Shown here: positions 7,155-14,532 of the stretch, in pieces
Numbering within the stretch: position 1 is the stretch's first letter
Layout: every line of letters starts with the position of its first letter
Virus record (IMG/VR): IMGVR_UViG_3300017726_000116
Coordinates: 1-20,295 of that record
Direction: 5' to 3' (one strand)
DNA: 20,295 nucleotides
Source: a virus
Notes under the pieces: generated by a model
The model's database searches: none
Told to the model about the DNA's origin: nothing
What the model saw: only the letters and a program-made list of their open reading frames with translations
Translations under genes and position numbers: made by a program

Positions 7155-10100
7155 TTAGTTTGATTCAAGCTCTTCAATACGAGCAGTAAGTTCTTGGATT
7201 GCTTTGACAAGCACTGGTATTAATGCGGCTTCCGCCACTTCTTGTGAACCATCTTCTCTATCGTCCCAAAGTGTAAAGCCGTCTTTAATACTATCGTCAG
7301 CGTCTATAGCCGCTTTTACTTCTTGCGCTATGAAGCCGTGATTAGTGTGAGCATTTTTGAATACTTCAGTTGAGTCAGCTTCGTAAGCGTTAAAGGTTTC
7401 TGGTAGTTCGCCAAGTGTTTTGTACTTAAAGGTACGAGGACGCAAAGCGTTTACAAACGAAAGGCCCGCCATAGAGTCTTCGATGTCTTTTTTGTATCGT
7501 TCATCTGATACTGTAGACCAAGTTACATTTCCGTGTGCGGCCCTTATGTCGTCTGAGCCAGAGCCTATTGTTGTGTAACCTGCATCACAACTAAGATTAA
7601 AACCAAAGCCTTGTGCTTTATCACTAGTAGCCGATGAAACATCGCTTTGGCTTCCTACGATTACAGTGTAGTTGCCCGTCGTTAAAGCATCACCAGCCCC
7701 AAATCCCATTAGAGTATTGTCAACGCCTGTGCTGATTAGTTGGCCTGCACTTCCACCAACTGCAACGTTTTTAACGCTTGTGGAGGAGGTGGTGTTTTGC
7801 GACATTAAGGCTCTTCTGCCGACGGCAACGCTATCATTTCCTGCCGTCTCAGCACCTAAAGAGTTTGCCCCAATTGCTACATTGTCAGCACCTGTAGTAA
7901 TAGCATCACCTGCCGTCCATCCAACAGCAGTGTTTTCATCGCCTGTGGTATTACTTCCTAACGCATCTCGGCCAACAGAAGTGTTATTGCTGGCAGTTGT
8001 GTTGCCCTCTAAGGCGCCTTGACCGACTGCTGTATTATTTGATCCAGTAGTGTTGGATAGCAATGCTCTATAACCAACGCCCGAGTTGTTGGAAGCTGTA
8101 GTGTTGGCCTTTAGTGCTTCACGACCTACGGCAACGTTAGTTCCGCCTGTAGTGTTCGACTGTAAAGACCCTTGACCAACGGCAGTGTTTTCTGGTCCTG
8201 TCGTGTTCGCATACATAGAATTCATACCCACAGCGACATTGCTATTAGCTGTTGTATTCCCACGTAGAGCTTGCACGCCTATGCCTGTGTTCTGTGCGCC
8301 AGTCGTGTTAAGAGTAAGCGAATCATACCCCACTGCTGTGTTGTTGGCCGCAGTCGTATTAGCATCAAGCGAGCCGTAACCTAATGCTGTGTTGTTTTGG
8401 CCTGTGGTGTTGGCTAACAGTGCAAACGCACCAAGTGCCGTATTGTTAATTCCTGTGGTTACTGCCGCACCTGCTGATACACCCATAAGCGTGTTATTAG
8501 CGCCGGTTGTCATGCTATAACCTGCAACATAACCAACAGCAGTGTTATTTGCATCTGCCGCTGAGGTGTTGTTTTGCGTAAACAACGCAGAATAACCTAT
8601 AGCCGTTGACCTGCTTCCTAGCGTTTCTTGCCCTAAAGTGTTTACGCCAATAGCTACGTTGAAATCAGAGTCTGTTAACGCATCACCAGCAAGTCCGCCA
8701 ATGAGCGTGTTAGAAACGCCTGTAGTAACTGCGGCTCCTGCGTTATCTCCTACGGCTACGTTGTAAGCATTAGTTGCTGAAGTGAAGTTTTGAAGTAGTA
8801 AAGCATCTCGCCCAATGGCAACTGACTTACTACCTTTAGTATCGCTTGAAAGTGCTTGGCTACCCATTGCGATGTTACTATCGCCTGTCGTAAGAGCATC
8901 ACCAGAAAGACCACCTACGAGTGTGTTGAATGTGCCTGTGGTTACTGCCGCACCTGAGTTATGCCCTACAGCTACGTTATACATATTGCCAGCTGATGCA
9001 GGGTTTTGCGCGTTTAAAGCAAATGTGCCGATTGCTACACTTTCAGAGCCTAAGACATTTGTTGTCATGGCAGAGTAACCAATGGCTACGTTGTTGTCAG
9101 CATCTGTAAGAGCATCGCCAGCAAGCCCACCCATTAAGGTGTTTTGAGTGCCTGTGGTTACTGCTCCACCTGCGTTATATCCTACTGCTGTATTAAGAGC
9201 ATTTGCCGCACTGCTGTTTGATTGTGCGCCTAAAGCGTTCCAACCAATAGCTGTACTGTACTGACCTAATATTTCAGAGCTTAAAGCCCCATAACCTACG
9301 GCTGTGGTGCGATCAGCATCAGTCAGTGCATCACCTGCAAGACCACCCACGAATGTGTTTTCAATGCCTGTGGTTACTGACCCACCAGCAAACATACCAA
9401 CTGCTGTATTATAAGCATCGGTAGCTGAAGTAAAGTTTTGAGCAACCAAGGCTTGATAACCAATCGCTACACTTCTACTACCTTGAGTATCACCGCCTAA
9501 AGCACCTTTGCCCACTGCTACGTTGTAATCAGCATCTGTAAGTGAATCACCTGCTAAACTACCGATGAGGGTGTTGTCTATGCCTGTGGTTATATAAAAA
9601 CCAGCATCCTTTCCGACAGCGGTGTTATTTGATCCTGTCGTATTAGACGTTAAGGCGCTTCTGCCCAAGCCCGTGTTATTTGCTCCGGTTGTGTTCTGCC
9701 CTAAAGAGGAACTGCCCACCGCTGTGTTATCGTCTGCCGTGGTGTTAGCATCCATAGCAAAAGCACCAACAGAAGTGTTGTGTGTGCCTGTGGTTACGTC
9801 ATTACCTGCGTTATAGCCGACCGCTGTGTTGTACGTGCCAGAGCTATCGGTAACATTCATGTTAGCCAAAGCCCTAGAGCCTACCGCAACATTATAAAAA
9901 CCTGTTGTATTGGCGCTAAGGGCTTTATAACCAAGACCAGTATTCTCGCCACCAGTTGTTATTGCGTCACCAACCAAACCACCAATAAGCGTATTGCTTA
10001 CGCCTGTAGTTACTGATACACCCGCATTAGCGCCAACAGCTACGTTGTAAGCACTAGTTGCACTTGTAAAGTTTTGAGCATTAAGAGCTTGGTGTCCGAC

Positions 10101-11591
10101 TGCTACACTGCTACTACCTTGTGTGTCGTTTCTTAGAGCATAAGCGCCTAGCGCGGTGTTCTTAGTGCCTACTGTAACTGCGCTTGCCGCATTAGAGCCA
10201 AAGGCCGCGTTTTCTGCACCTGTAGTCGCCGCACCTAAAGAAGCGTGACCTACGGCAGTATTGTTAGAAGCCGTAGTATTTGCATCCAGAGCCTCGTTGC
10301 CCACAGCAGTATTTGTTGCGCCAGTCGTGTTTGCACCCAAAGCACTTGGGCCAACCGCTACGTTTCCTGCGGCTGTAGTATTGGCATCTAGCGCTTGATA
10401 GCCGACCGCTACATTGGAAGCACCTGTGGTGTTTGCCCGCATTGCTTGGTAGCCAAGTGCAACGTTATTTGAAGCAGTTGTACTAAAGCGTAAAGCCTCA
10501 CGGCCTACAGCAACACTGCTACCTCCAGTAGTGTTGGTAAAGAACGCTTGGTCGCCTATTGCAATGTTGTTTGCACCGCTAGTGTTTGCAGTTGCGGCTT
10601 GATTACCTATTGCTACATTACTGCCACCACTTAACGAGCCATCGTCTAATGCGGCATCACCCAGCGCCACATTGCCTGTACCCGTAGGATAGTTCCCATC
10701 CAGCTTGATTGTGCCGCCGTCTACTGACAGGTTGCCTGCGACTGTAGCGCCGTCGGTTACAGCAGTACCTGTAACGTCGATGCCTGTATTCGTTGTTGCA
10801 ATTTTGGCTGACCCATTAAAATACGCAGTAACTGCACCATCAGTGACGGCAGTCATCATGAACTCGTTATCCGCCGCATTTTTTAACTGAAAATCTGTAG
10901 CCAACACCTTAAGGTCATTTGTACCTTGATCGCTAATGTAGCTATTAGAACCATCGTGATAAATCTGTAGGTCAGAGCCAGCACCGAAGACCGCTTTAGC
11001 GTTGTCACCGAACTCAAGCGCCGAATCAGAGCTATCCCATACCGCGTTGTAGCTTGCGCCGGTTAGAGTCAGGTCATCGCCTGAAGACATGGTAAGGCCG
11101 GTGCCGCCCGAGGTATTACCCGCAACCAACACTTCCGCCAGCGTATCGGTAATACCGGGATCGACTAGCGCCATAGCATCGACTACTGCCGCACCAGAAC
11201 CTGCTCCGTCGAGATAAACTACGGCTGTCTTGCCGGTTGCAATGGTGACGTTTGCACCAGAGCCCTGAGAGATAGTGATCGACTGCGAGCCAGTGGTCGC
11301 ATTTTCGATAAACATCACACGCGAAACGGTATTCGGTGCAATGGTCAATGTGCGGGTAGCGCTAAGCGTGGCCGACGAAGTGACCTTGAAGTAGAACGAT
11401 CGAGCTGGGTCAGTGGCGCCATCCGCTACCGTCGTGGTAGCGTCAGCGTCTGAAGAGAAGCAATCCTGCGTGTTATAACCTAACGCTTCGCCGATGAGCT
11501 CAAGGGATGTATTTGTGGTTGTACCCCACGTTCCCGAGCCTTCACCTGTCGCAAGCTCAGTAAGGCGCAAGTTGTTGACATAAGTAGCCAT
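7155..11591 (-). CDS. Giant tail fibre/adhesin: beta-roll repeats with C-terminal S74 self-cleaving chaperone
   Basis: The 1478-residue protein is a modular receptor-binding fibre. Residues 1-300 form a phage-type N-terminal module, with VNNLRLTELATGEGSGTWG at the start and a DLQIYHDGSNSYISD block near 207. Residues 306 to about 1316 are about 70 short rungs of the form NTAVGxxAL..NTTG, like the left-handed beta-roll heads of YadA-type trimeric adhesins. Residues 1362-1478 are a peptidase S74 intramolecular chaperone: SDERYKKDI gives the Ser1362/Lys1367 dyad that cuts the chaperone off after trimer folding, followed by HGFIAQEVK and a final coiled coil (LVKAIQELTARIEELES). AGAGGA at 7 nt supports the start. 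Expected location is the tail tip, binding the host surface. Confidence 0.92.
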   Translation of the reverse strand: MATYVNNLRLTELATGEGSGTWGTTTNTSLELIGEALGYNTQDCFSSDADATTTVADGATDPARSFYFKVTSSATLSATRTLTIAPNTVSRVMFIENATTGSQSITISQGSGANVTIATGKTAVVYLDGAGSGAAVVDAMALVDPGITDTLAEVLVAGNTSGGTGLTMSSGDDLTLTGASYNAVWDSSDSALEFGDNAKAVFGAGSDLQIYHDGSNSYISDQGTNDLKVLATDFQLKNAADNEFMMTAVTDGAVTAYFNGSAKIATTNTGIDVTGTAVTDGATVAGNLSVDGGTIKLDGNYPTGTGNVALGDAALDDGSLSGGSNVAIGNQAATANTSGANNIAIGDQAFFTNTTGGSSVAVGREALRFSTTASNNVALGYQAMRANTTGASNVAVGYQALDANTTAAGNVAVGPSALGANTTGATNTAVGNEALDANTTASNNTAVGHASLGAATTGAENAAFGSNAASAVTVGTKNTALGAYALRNDTQGSSSVAVGHQALNAQNFTSATSAYNVAVGANAGVSVTTGVSNTLIGGLVGDAITTGGENTGLGYKALSANTTGFYNVAVGSRALANMNVTDSSGTYNTAVGYNAGNDVTTGTHNTSVGAFAMDANTTADDNTAVGSSSLGQNTTGANNTGLGRSALTSNTTGSNNTAVGKDAGFYITTGIDNTLIGSLAGDSLTDADYNVAVGKGALGGDTQGSRSVAIGYQALVAQNFTSATDAYNTAVGMFAGGSVTTGIENTFVGGLAGDALTDADRTTAVGYGALSSEILGQYSTAIGWNALGAQSNSSAANALNTAVGYNAGGAVTTGTQNTLMGGLAGDALTDADNNVAIGYSAMTTNVLGSESVAIGTFALNAQNPASAGNMYNVAVGHNSGAAVTTGTFNTLVGGLSGDALTTGDSNIAMGSQALSSDTKGSKSVAIGRDALLLQNFTSATNAYNVAVGDNAGAAVTTGVSNTLIGGLAGDALTDSDFNVAIGVNTLGQETLGSRSTAIGYSALFTQNNTSAADANNTAVGYVAGYSMTTGANNTLMGVSAGAAVTTGINNTALGAFALLANTTGQNNTALGYGSLDANTTAANNTAVGYDSLTLNTTGAQNTGIGVQALRGNTTANSNVAVGMNSMYANTTGPENTAVGQGSLQSNTTGGTNVAVGREALKANTTASNNSGVGYRALLSNTTGSNNTAVGQGALEGNTTASNNTSVGRDALGSNTTGDENTAVGWTAGDAITTGADNVAIGANSLGAETAGNDSVAVGRRALMSQNTTSSTSVKNVAVGGSAGQLISTGVDNTLMGFGAGDALTTGNYTVIVGSQSDVSSATSDKAQGFGFNLSCDAGYTTIGSGSDDIRAAHGNVTWSTVSDERYKKDIEDSMAGLSFVNALRPRTFKYKTLGELPETFNAYEADSTEVFKNAHTNHGFIAQEVKAAIDADDSIKDGFTLWDDREDGSQEVAEAALIPVLVKAIQELTARIEELESN
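7644..10676 (-). repeat. Coding repeat array of the fibre (about 70 rungs of 14-15 residues)
   Basis: The protein-level consensus is NTAVGxxAL(x)ANTTG, repeated without long gaps over about 1010 residues. The DNA units have diverged, so the repetition is stronger in protein than in DNA. In trimeric adhesins each such unit forms one turn of a beta roll; here that fold is inferred from the motif. Confidence 0.88.
8547..9626 (-). repeat. Five consecutive 216-bp (72-residue) super-repeats in the fibre
   Basis: Units start at residues 656, 728, 800, 872 and 944 with a spacing of exactly 72; a sixth partial start is at 1016 and an isolated unit spans 516-587. Each runs NTAVGxxAG..VTTG..NTLIGGLAGDALTDAD..VAIG..AL...GS.S.AIG..AL..QN.TSA. 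DNA copies also align at 216 bp, for example CATCACCAG at 8681 and 8897. Confidence 0.85.
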
Positions 11592-11603
11592 AAGTTTTTC
11601 CTC

Positions 11604-12782
11604 TTAGGCGGCGTCCCGCCCTGCTTCAATTTCCGTCCATGTCGGATCTTGTGTATCGTCTATCGTACTATAGCTCGGCGTCTGTGAAGTAGATATTGCC
11701 GCATAACCCGCAGACTGGCTATTGTCAATCTCAGACCACCCCGGTGACTGGGAATCATCTACCTGATTGTAGTTAGGGTCTTGGTCCGTGTCTATCTGAG
11801 ACCAAATAAACAGTGAACCTACCGCAAAATTAGCCTGTACGCCCGTCAACTCGACAATTGAGTCCGCACTCGTCTCTACTGCGCCGATTGCAGAGTTAAT
11901 CTGCTGGCCGGTAACCGACACGTCTTGGCGTATCTGAATGACCACATCGCCGATAGCGGAGTTAATTTGCTGACCGTCTGGCGTGACATCTGCCTGCGCA
12001 ACGACGCTCACATCACCAAGGCTTGCGGTCATGCTGACGCCTGTGACCTCCACAAGCGCTACAGCGTCAACCTCGATACTGCCTACCGCAGACGTGGTTT
12101 GCTGTCCCGTAGGCGTTACATTGGCAATGCCAGTGACCGTGAGAGAGCCCACAGACGCCGTTGCGCTGACACCTGTCGGTGTAACGTCAGCATTGGCTTG
12201 GACCGTGACAGATCCTAGCGATGCGGCCATGCCAACGCCAGTCACATTGACGTTTGCTACACCGCTGACTGTCGGTGCGCCGACACCTGCTGTGGTCTGC
12301 TGACCGTCTGGCGTGACGTTTGCTACACCAGAGACGCTGACGGCCGGGTTGAAGCCAGACGTAATGCCAAGGCCGGTGACGTCGACATCTGCGGCCGCTC
12401 TGACTGTAGGGGTGCCTAGCTGAGCTGTAGACTGCTGACCGTCTGGGGTGACGTTGGCAAGACCAATAACATCGACACTGCCGACCGATGCGGTTGCGGA
12501 TTGGCCATCTGGGGTGACATTAGCTTGTGCATCGACCGTTACTGAGCCAAGGGCAGAGCTGACACTGAAGCCTGAGACCTCAACAATCGCCTGCGCAATA
12601 ACCTCCACATCGCCTAATTGCGACGTGACTTGCTGGCCAGTAGGGGTGACGTTAGCGAGAGCAACAACCGAAAGGCTACCGATCCCGCTAGTGATTTGCT
12701 GGCCCGTAACTTCAACCGGGAGAGGAGTGCCCCAAGCACCCTCGCCCCATCCGCCACGGCCCCAGCCGTTGATGTTAGCCAT
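11604..12782 (-). CDS. Repeat-built putative virion structural protein
   Basis: The 392-residue protein starts with a Gly/Trp-rich leader (INGWGRGGWGEGAWG). Fourteen near-perfect 22-residue repeats follow (residues 23-331; one has 23) alternating VTPDGQQxTAxVGxxxV and VEVTGxxxTASLGxVxV. Five 11-residue repeats end it (331-385), consensus DDSQSPxWSEI. The 22-residue units look like beta-strand pairs and suggest a fibrous or trimeric spike. I recall similar GWGxGxWG-plus-repeat proteins near tail genes of aquatic phages, usually annotated as hypothetical or structural. It starts inside the end of the upstream 48-residue gene (8-bp overlap) and is followed after 12 bp by the giant fibre, so the two are likely co-expressed. 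Exact role (connector, spike, fibre adaptor) is not shown. Confidence 0.82.
   Translation of the reverse strand: MANINGWGRGGWGEGAWGTPLPVEVTGQQITSGIGSLSVVALANVTPTGQQVTSQLGDVEVIAQAIVEVSGFSVSSALGSVTVDAQANVTPDGQSATASVGSVDVIGLANVTPDGQQSTAQLGTPTVRAAADVDVTGLGITSGFNPAVSVSGVANVTPDGQQTTAGVGAPTVSGVANVNVTGVGMAASLGSVTVQANADVTPTGVSATASVGSLTVTGIANVTPTGQQTTSAVGSIEVDAVALVEVTGVSMTASLGDVSVVAQADVTPDGQQINSAIGDVVIQIRQDVSVTGQQINSAIGAVETSADSIVELTGVQANFAVGSLFIWSQIDTDQDPNYNQVDDSQSPGWSEIDNSQSAGYAAISTSQTPSYSTIDDTQDPTWTEIEAGRDAA
11628..11792 (-). repeat. Five tandem 11-residue repeats (33-bp units)
   Basis: Units DTDQDPNYNQV, DDSQSPGWSEI, DNSQSAGYAAI, STSQTPSYSTI and DDTQDPTWTEI are contiguous at the C-terminus. Each keeps Q at position 4, an aromatic at 8 and I or V at 11. 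Confidence 0.88.
11790..12716 (-). repeat. Fourteen tandem 22-residue repeats (66-bp units)
   Basis: Units are contiguous from residue 23 to 331; only the sixth is one residue longer. Two sub-types, VTPxGQQ and VxVTG, partly alternate. At DNA level the plus-strand string CTGACCGTCTGG recurs at 11970, 12301 and 12436, showing near-identical copies. Confidence 0.88.
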
Positions 12783-12921
12783 CGTTTAACAGGTCGAGTG
12801 CATCGTCGAGATCAGCTACGGACGAATTCATGATGTCTCTGATAGATCCGCTCATGAAATCGGTGGCTAAGGACGCATTCAAACGGTTGATAACTTCTTG
12901 AATCAGTTCTTCGGCAGTCAT
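12775..12921 (-). CDS. 48-residue acidic hypothetical protein
   Basis: The short frame begins MTAEELIQEVINRLNASLAT, continues DFMSGSIRDIMNSSVADLDD and ends ALDLLNDG. A perfect AGGAGG lies 5 nt before the ATG, one of the best ribosome sites in the window and the main reason for calling it. It appears fully helical and acidic, with no membrane segment. Its end overlaps the start of the repeat-built structural gene by 8 bp, so it may help set translation of that gene. It sits between the recombinase and the adhesin genes. No family is recognised. Confidence 0.7.
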   Translation of the reverse strand: MTAEELIQEVINRLNASLATDFMSGSIRDIMNSSVADLDDALDLLNDG

Positions 12922-12952
12922 GGTGGCCTCCTATTAGGGGACCATCATACCC

Positions 12953-13747
12953 TTAATGCTGTGTTGCGACAGCCTGATATTTGCGCTTCTTGAGCACCTT
13001 CTCGACTTGACGATAGTGCCATTCCTTCTCAGTTTGCAAGGAATTAAGCTCTTTTGCGATGTATCTGTAGCCTCGGCCACGGTTGTGCAGTTTGTGGATA
13101 ACTCGAATCCACTCCTGCTCCTCGGGCACTTCAACAAGGCGCACACGCTTTTTGTTGCCATGCTTCTCTTCCTCGGTGCGCCAGCCATAGGGCACTCCGC
13201 CACCGATGTAATAACCTCGCGAAGCCCAGTCCATTTTGCCTTCTCCGAAGCGATCCCGGATGTTCGCGTGTTCGATCTCCGCTACCGCAGACAGAACCAT
13301 TAGCATGATCTTGTTGACCATGTCGTTCATGTCAAAACGCTGATCGAGGCCGTGCACCTTGGGCCGCTTCTTGTGTACGACTGGCATATCGCCGAACTGC
13401 TCGCAGAAAAAGAGCTGAATGCCGATGTCTTCCAAGATCGGAATAGTCGATAACAAATCCTGAGCTGATCGAGAAAAGCGATCAAGGCGGGTCGCTATGA
13501 CCACGTCGTGCTCCTCAATGACGTCAGTCATGGCCCTCGACGCGGGTCGTTCGAGAATGTCGGTCGTGCCTGACACCCCGTCGTCGATAAACCATTGGTC
13601 AATAGCCCGGTTGTACTTGTTGATCGAAAAGTTGGTGATCAACTGCTTTTGCTGATCAATAGAAACACCAGAACGGCACTGCTCCTGCGTTGAGACGCGG
13701 ACGTAGCCATAAATCCGGTGTTTGTACTCGCGAGGTTGAACGATCAC
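12953..13747 (-). CDS. Serine recombinase (resolvase/invertase catalytic domain, short C-terminal DNA-binding part)
   Basis: From GTG 13747 the 264-residue protein has the resolvase fold. RIYGYVRVST places the nucleophile at Ser19, followed by SIDQQKQL. RLDRFSRS near 87-94 is the conserved DRxSR block, and a long E-helix-like segment runs from about 143 to 167. The C-terminal part has GGGVPYGWR and a helix-turn-helix-like tail (GYRYIAKELNSLQTEKEWHY). It is longer than invertases (about 190) and shorter than large serine integrases (450 or more), lacking the zinc-ribbon part. AAAGGAGG 6 nt before GTG fixes this start; it overlaps the upstream stop in GTGA. Integration, inversion or resolution are all possible. 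Confidence 0.88.
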   Translation of the reverse strand: MIVQPREYKHRIYGYVRVSTQEQCRSGVSIDQQKQLITNFSINKYNRAIDQWFIDDGVSGTTDILERPASRAMTDVIEEHDVVIATRLDRFSRSAQDLLSTIPILEDIGIQLFFCEQFGDMPVVHKKRPKVHGLDQRFDMNDMVNKIMLMVLSAVAEIEHANIRDRFGEGKMDWASRGYYIGGGVPYGWRTEEEKHGNKKRVRLVEVPEEQEWIRVIHKLHNRGRGYRYIAKELNSLQTEKEWHYRQVEKVLKKRKYQAVATQH

Positions 13748-13983
13748 TTTATGCCTCCTTTGTAACCGTAGTCTGCCATCTCCTCGTGCAGACGCTTCCA
13801 ATCGATGTCGAGCGGGTGATGATCATCTGCCCGGTCAGCAAACATGGTAAAGCCATCCTTCTGAAGCTCGACAGCTCGGTAAAACTTGGGCACACCATCA
13901 TAAACGATGTCCAGACCATGCAACTTGCAGGTCCTGCGCACCCGGTTGTAATAGCGCTTTTTCTCCTGAGCGTTAAGCACCAC
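13744..13983 (-). CDS. Small basic hypothetical protein upstream of the recombinase
   Basis: The protein of about 79 residues starts at GTG 13983 or at the next GTG, 13980, both just after GGAGGAGG; the spacing does not decide between them. It opens with a basic helix (NAQEKKRYYNRVRRTCKLHG). A compact mixed region follows (LDIVYDGVPKFYRAVELQKD), then an acidic and aromatic end. It could bind nucleic acid through the basic helix, but I recognise no family. It overlaps the upstream gene by 11 bp and the recombinase start in GTGA, so it is probably co-translated with the recombinase and may be a partner or directionality-type factor. That is inference from position only. Confidence 0.65.
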   Translation of the reverse strand: MVLNAQEKKRYYNRVRRTCKLHGLDIVYDGVPKFYRAVELQKDGFTMFADRADDHHPLDIDWKRLHEEMADYGYKGGIK

Positions 13984-14134
13984 GAGCCTCCTCCGCAACT
14001 ATCGCCTGCGCTATCTGCTGGCGGATCTCCATGATCTGCTCGATCGCCTCCTTCGGATGATTGAAATCCTGTATCAGAGCGCTGAGTTCAAGAAGGAGCA
14101 GGTCGGCCTGCTCCGTAGTGAGTTCAACCTTCAT
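13973..14134 (-). CDS. 53-residue helical hypothetical protein
   Basis: The frame begins MKVELTTEQADLLLLELSAL, continues IQDFNHPKEAIEQIMEIRQQ and ends IAQAIVAEEARGA. It looks fully helical, with Leu-rich and Gln-rich faces that could dimerise. Its ATG shares an A with the upstream stop in TAATG, and its 3' end carries the GGAGGAGG that serves the next gene. It is supported by perfect fit into the overlapping chain rather than by a recognised family. Confidence 0.65.
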   Translation of the reverse strand: MKVELTTEQADLLLLELSALIQDFNHPKEAIEQIMEIRQQIAQAIVAEEARGA

Positions 14135-14340
14135 TACAGCTCACCCTTGGTGTTTTCGTAGTGGTCGATAAGCAACGAGAACAACTGCGGGTTGGTCAGC
14201 TTGAACGGAAAGTTATCGTCAACCTTGGCCCTCAATGCAACCCACTTGGCGGCGAGATCGCCTTCCAAGGTTAGGTTCTGCTTTGGTGCTGTTCGCTTGC
14301 GCGGTTTCGCTTTACTGCGATCGTAAACGCCTCTTGGCAT
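14134..14340 (-). CDS. 68-residue basic protein, first gene of the long minus-strand operon
   Basis: The ATG at 14340 is chosen because GGAGGG lies 7 nt before it; an upstream in-frame start would run through the palindrome and control sequences. The N-terminus is very basic (MPRGVYDRSKAKPRKRTAPK). A segment that may form a strand and two helices follows (QNLTLEGDLAAKWVALRAKV, then LTNPQLFSLLIDHYENTK). The layout would suit a small DNA-binding regulator of ribbon-helix-helix type, but the motif is not clear. As the first gene after the divergent control region, it is a reasonable candidate for an autoregulator. It ends in TAATG with the 53-residue gene. Confidence 0.7.
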   Translation of the reverse strand: MPRGVYDRSKAKPRKRTAPKQNLTLEGDLAAKWVALRAKVDDNFPFKLTNPQLFSLLIDHYENTKGEL

Positions 14341-14364
14341 GGTGTTTCCCTCCATACGAATGAA

Positions 14365-14380
14365 TGTTCCATGTGGAACA
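14365..14380. promoter_or_regulatory. parS-like 16-bp palindrome
   Basis: TGTTCCATGTGGAACA is a perfect 7-bp inverted repeat around TG. It differs at one base (C to T at position 8) from TGTTCCACGTGGAACA, the form of the chromosomal parS site bound by ParB in pseudomonads. It lies 25 bp upstream of the first start codon of the minus-strand operon. A two-base loop makes an RNA hairpin unlikely, so a protein-binding site is favoured. Confidence 0.6.
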
Positions 14381-14436
14381 CTGCGGATGGTCGCACAGGC
14401 CGTGTCGATGTGCAAGTCTTTGTAGAATTAAAAATA

Positions 14437-14462
14437 ATTGTATTTATTTGTATAAATTTGTA
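14437..14462. repeat. TTGTA motifs at exact 10-bp spacing
   Basis: ATTGTA starts at 14437 and TTTGTA at 14447 and 14457, exactly one helical turn apart; another TTTGTA is at 14419. Same-face phasing is typical of cooperative protein binding or small iterons. Confidence 0.55.
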
Positions 14463-14493
14463 GACATGGACACGGAAATATGAGACCATGTCT
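14462..14493. promoter_or_regulatory. 8-bp inverted repeat, candidate operator
   Basis: AGACATGG (14462-14469) and CCATGTCT (14486-14493) are perfect inverted copies around a 16-bp spacer. Half-sites are 24 bp centre to centre. It lies directly upstream of the plus-strand cassette and could also fold as a leader hairpin. Confidence 0.5.
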
Positions 14494-14532
14494 TTGCGGT
14501 CGGGGGTTCCGGCCTTAACCAAGGAGAGAAAG

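Larger units (their letters stand above)
14341..14532. promoter_or_regulatory. Divergent control region between the minus-strand operon and plus-strand cassette
   Basis: The region separates divergent genes, so promoters for both directions should lie here. Its core (about 14419-14466) is strongly AT-rich. It contains a parS-like palindrome (14365-14380), TTTGTA motifs, and an 8-bp inverted repeat (14462-14493). I could not pick -10/-35 boxes with confidence; TTGTAT at 14438 and TAGACA at 14461, 17 bp apart, are a weak plus-strand pair. Confidence 0.65.

Noticed and set aside
7644-10676. Possible CRISPR array because of regular repetition
   Set aside because: Repeats are coding, divergent and multiples of three, with no identical direct repeats separated by unique spacers and no cas genes.
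7672-10890. Many plus-strand open frames opposite the fibre gene, with repeated PTAVLxAVVLAS-type products
   Set aside because: They are antisense shadows produced by the repeats of the fibre gene. They lack ribosome sites and their repetition mirrors the sense strand.
11925-12789. Plus-strand frames opposite the 22-residue-repeat gene
   Set aside because: Antisense shadows of the repeats, with no SD. The minus-strand gene has clear repeat structure and fits the gene chain.
13744-13801. Longer recombinase start at 13801 (extra 18 residues)
   Set aside because: The extension has no SD and overlaps the upstream gene. GTG 13747 has AAAGGAGG at ideal distance.
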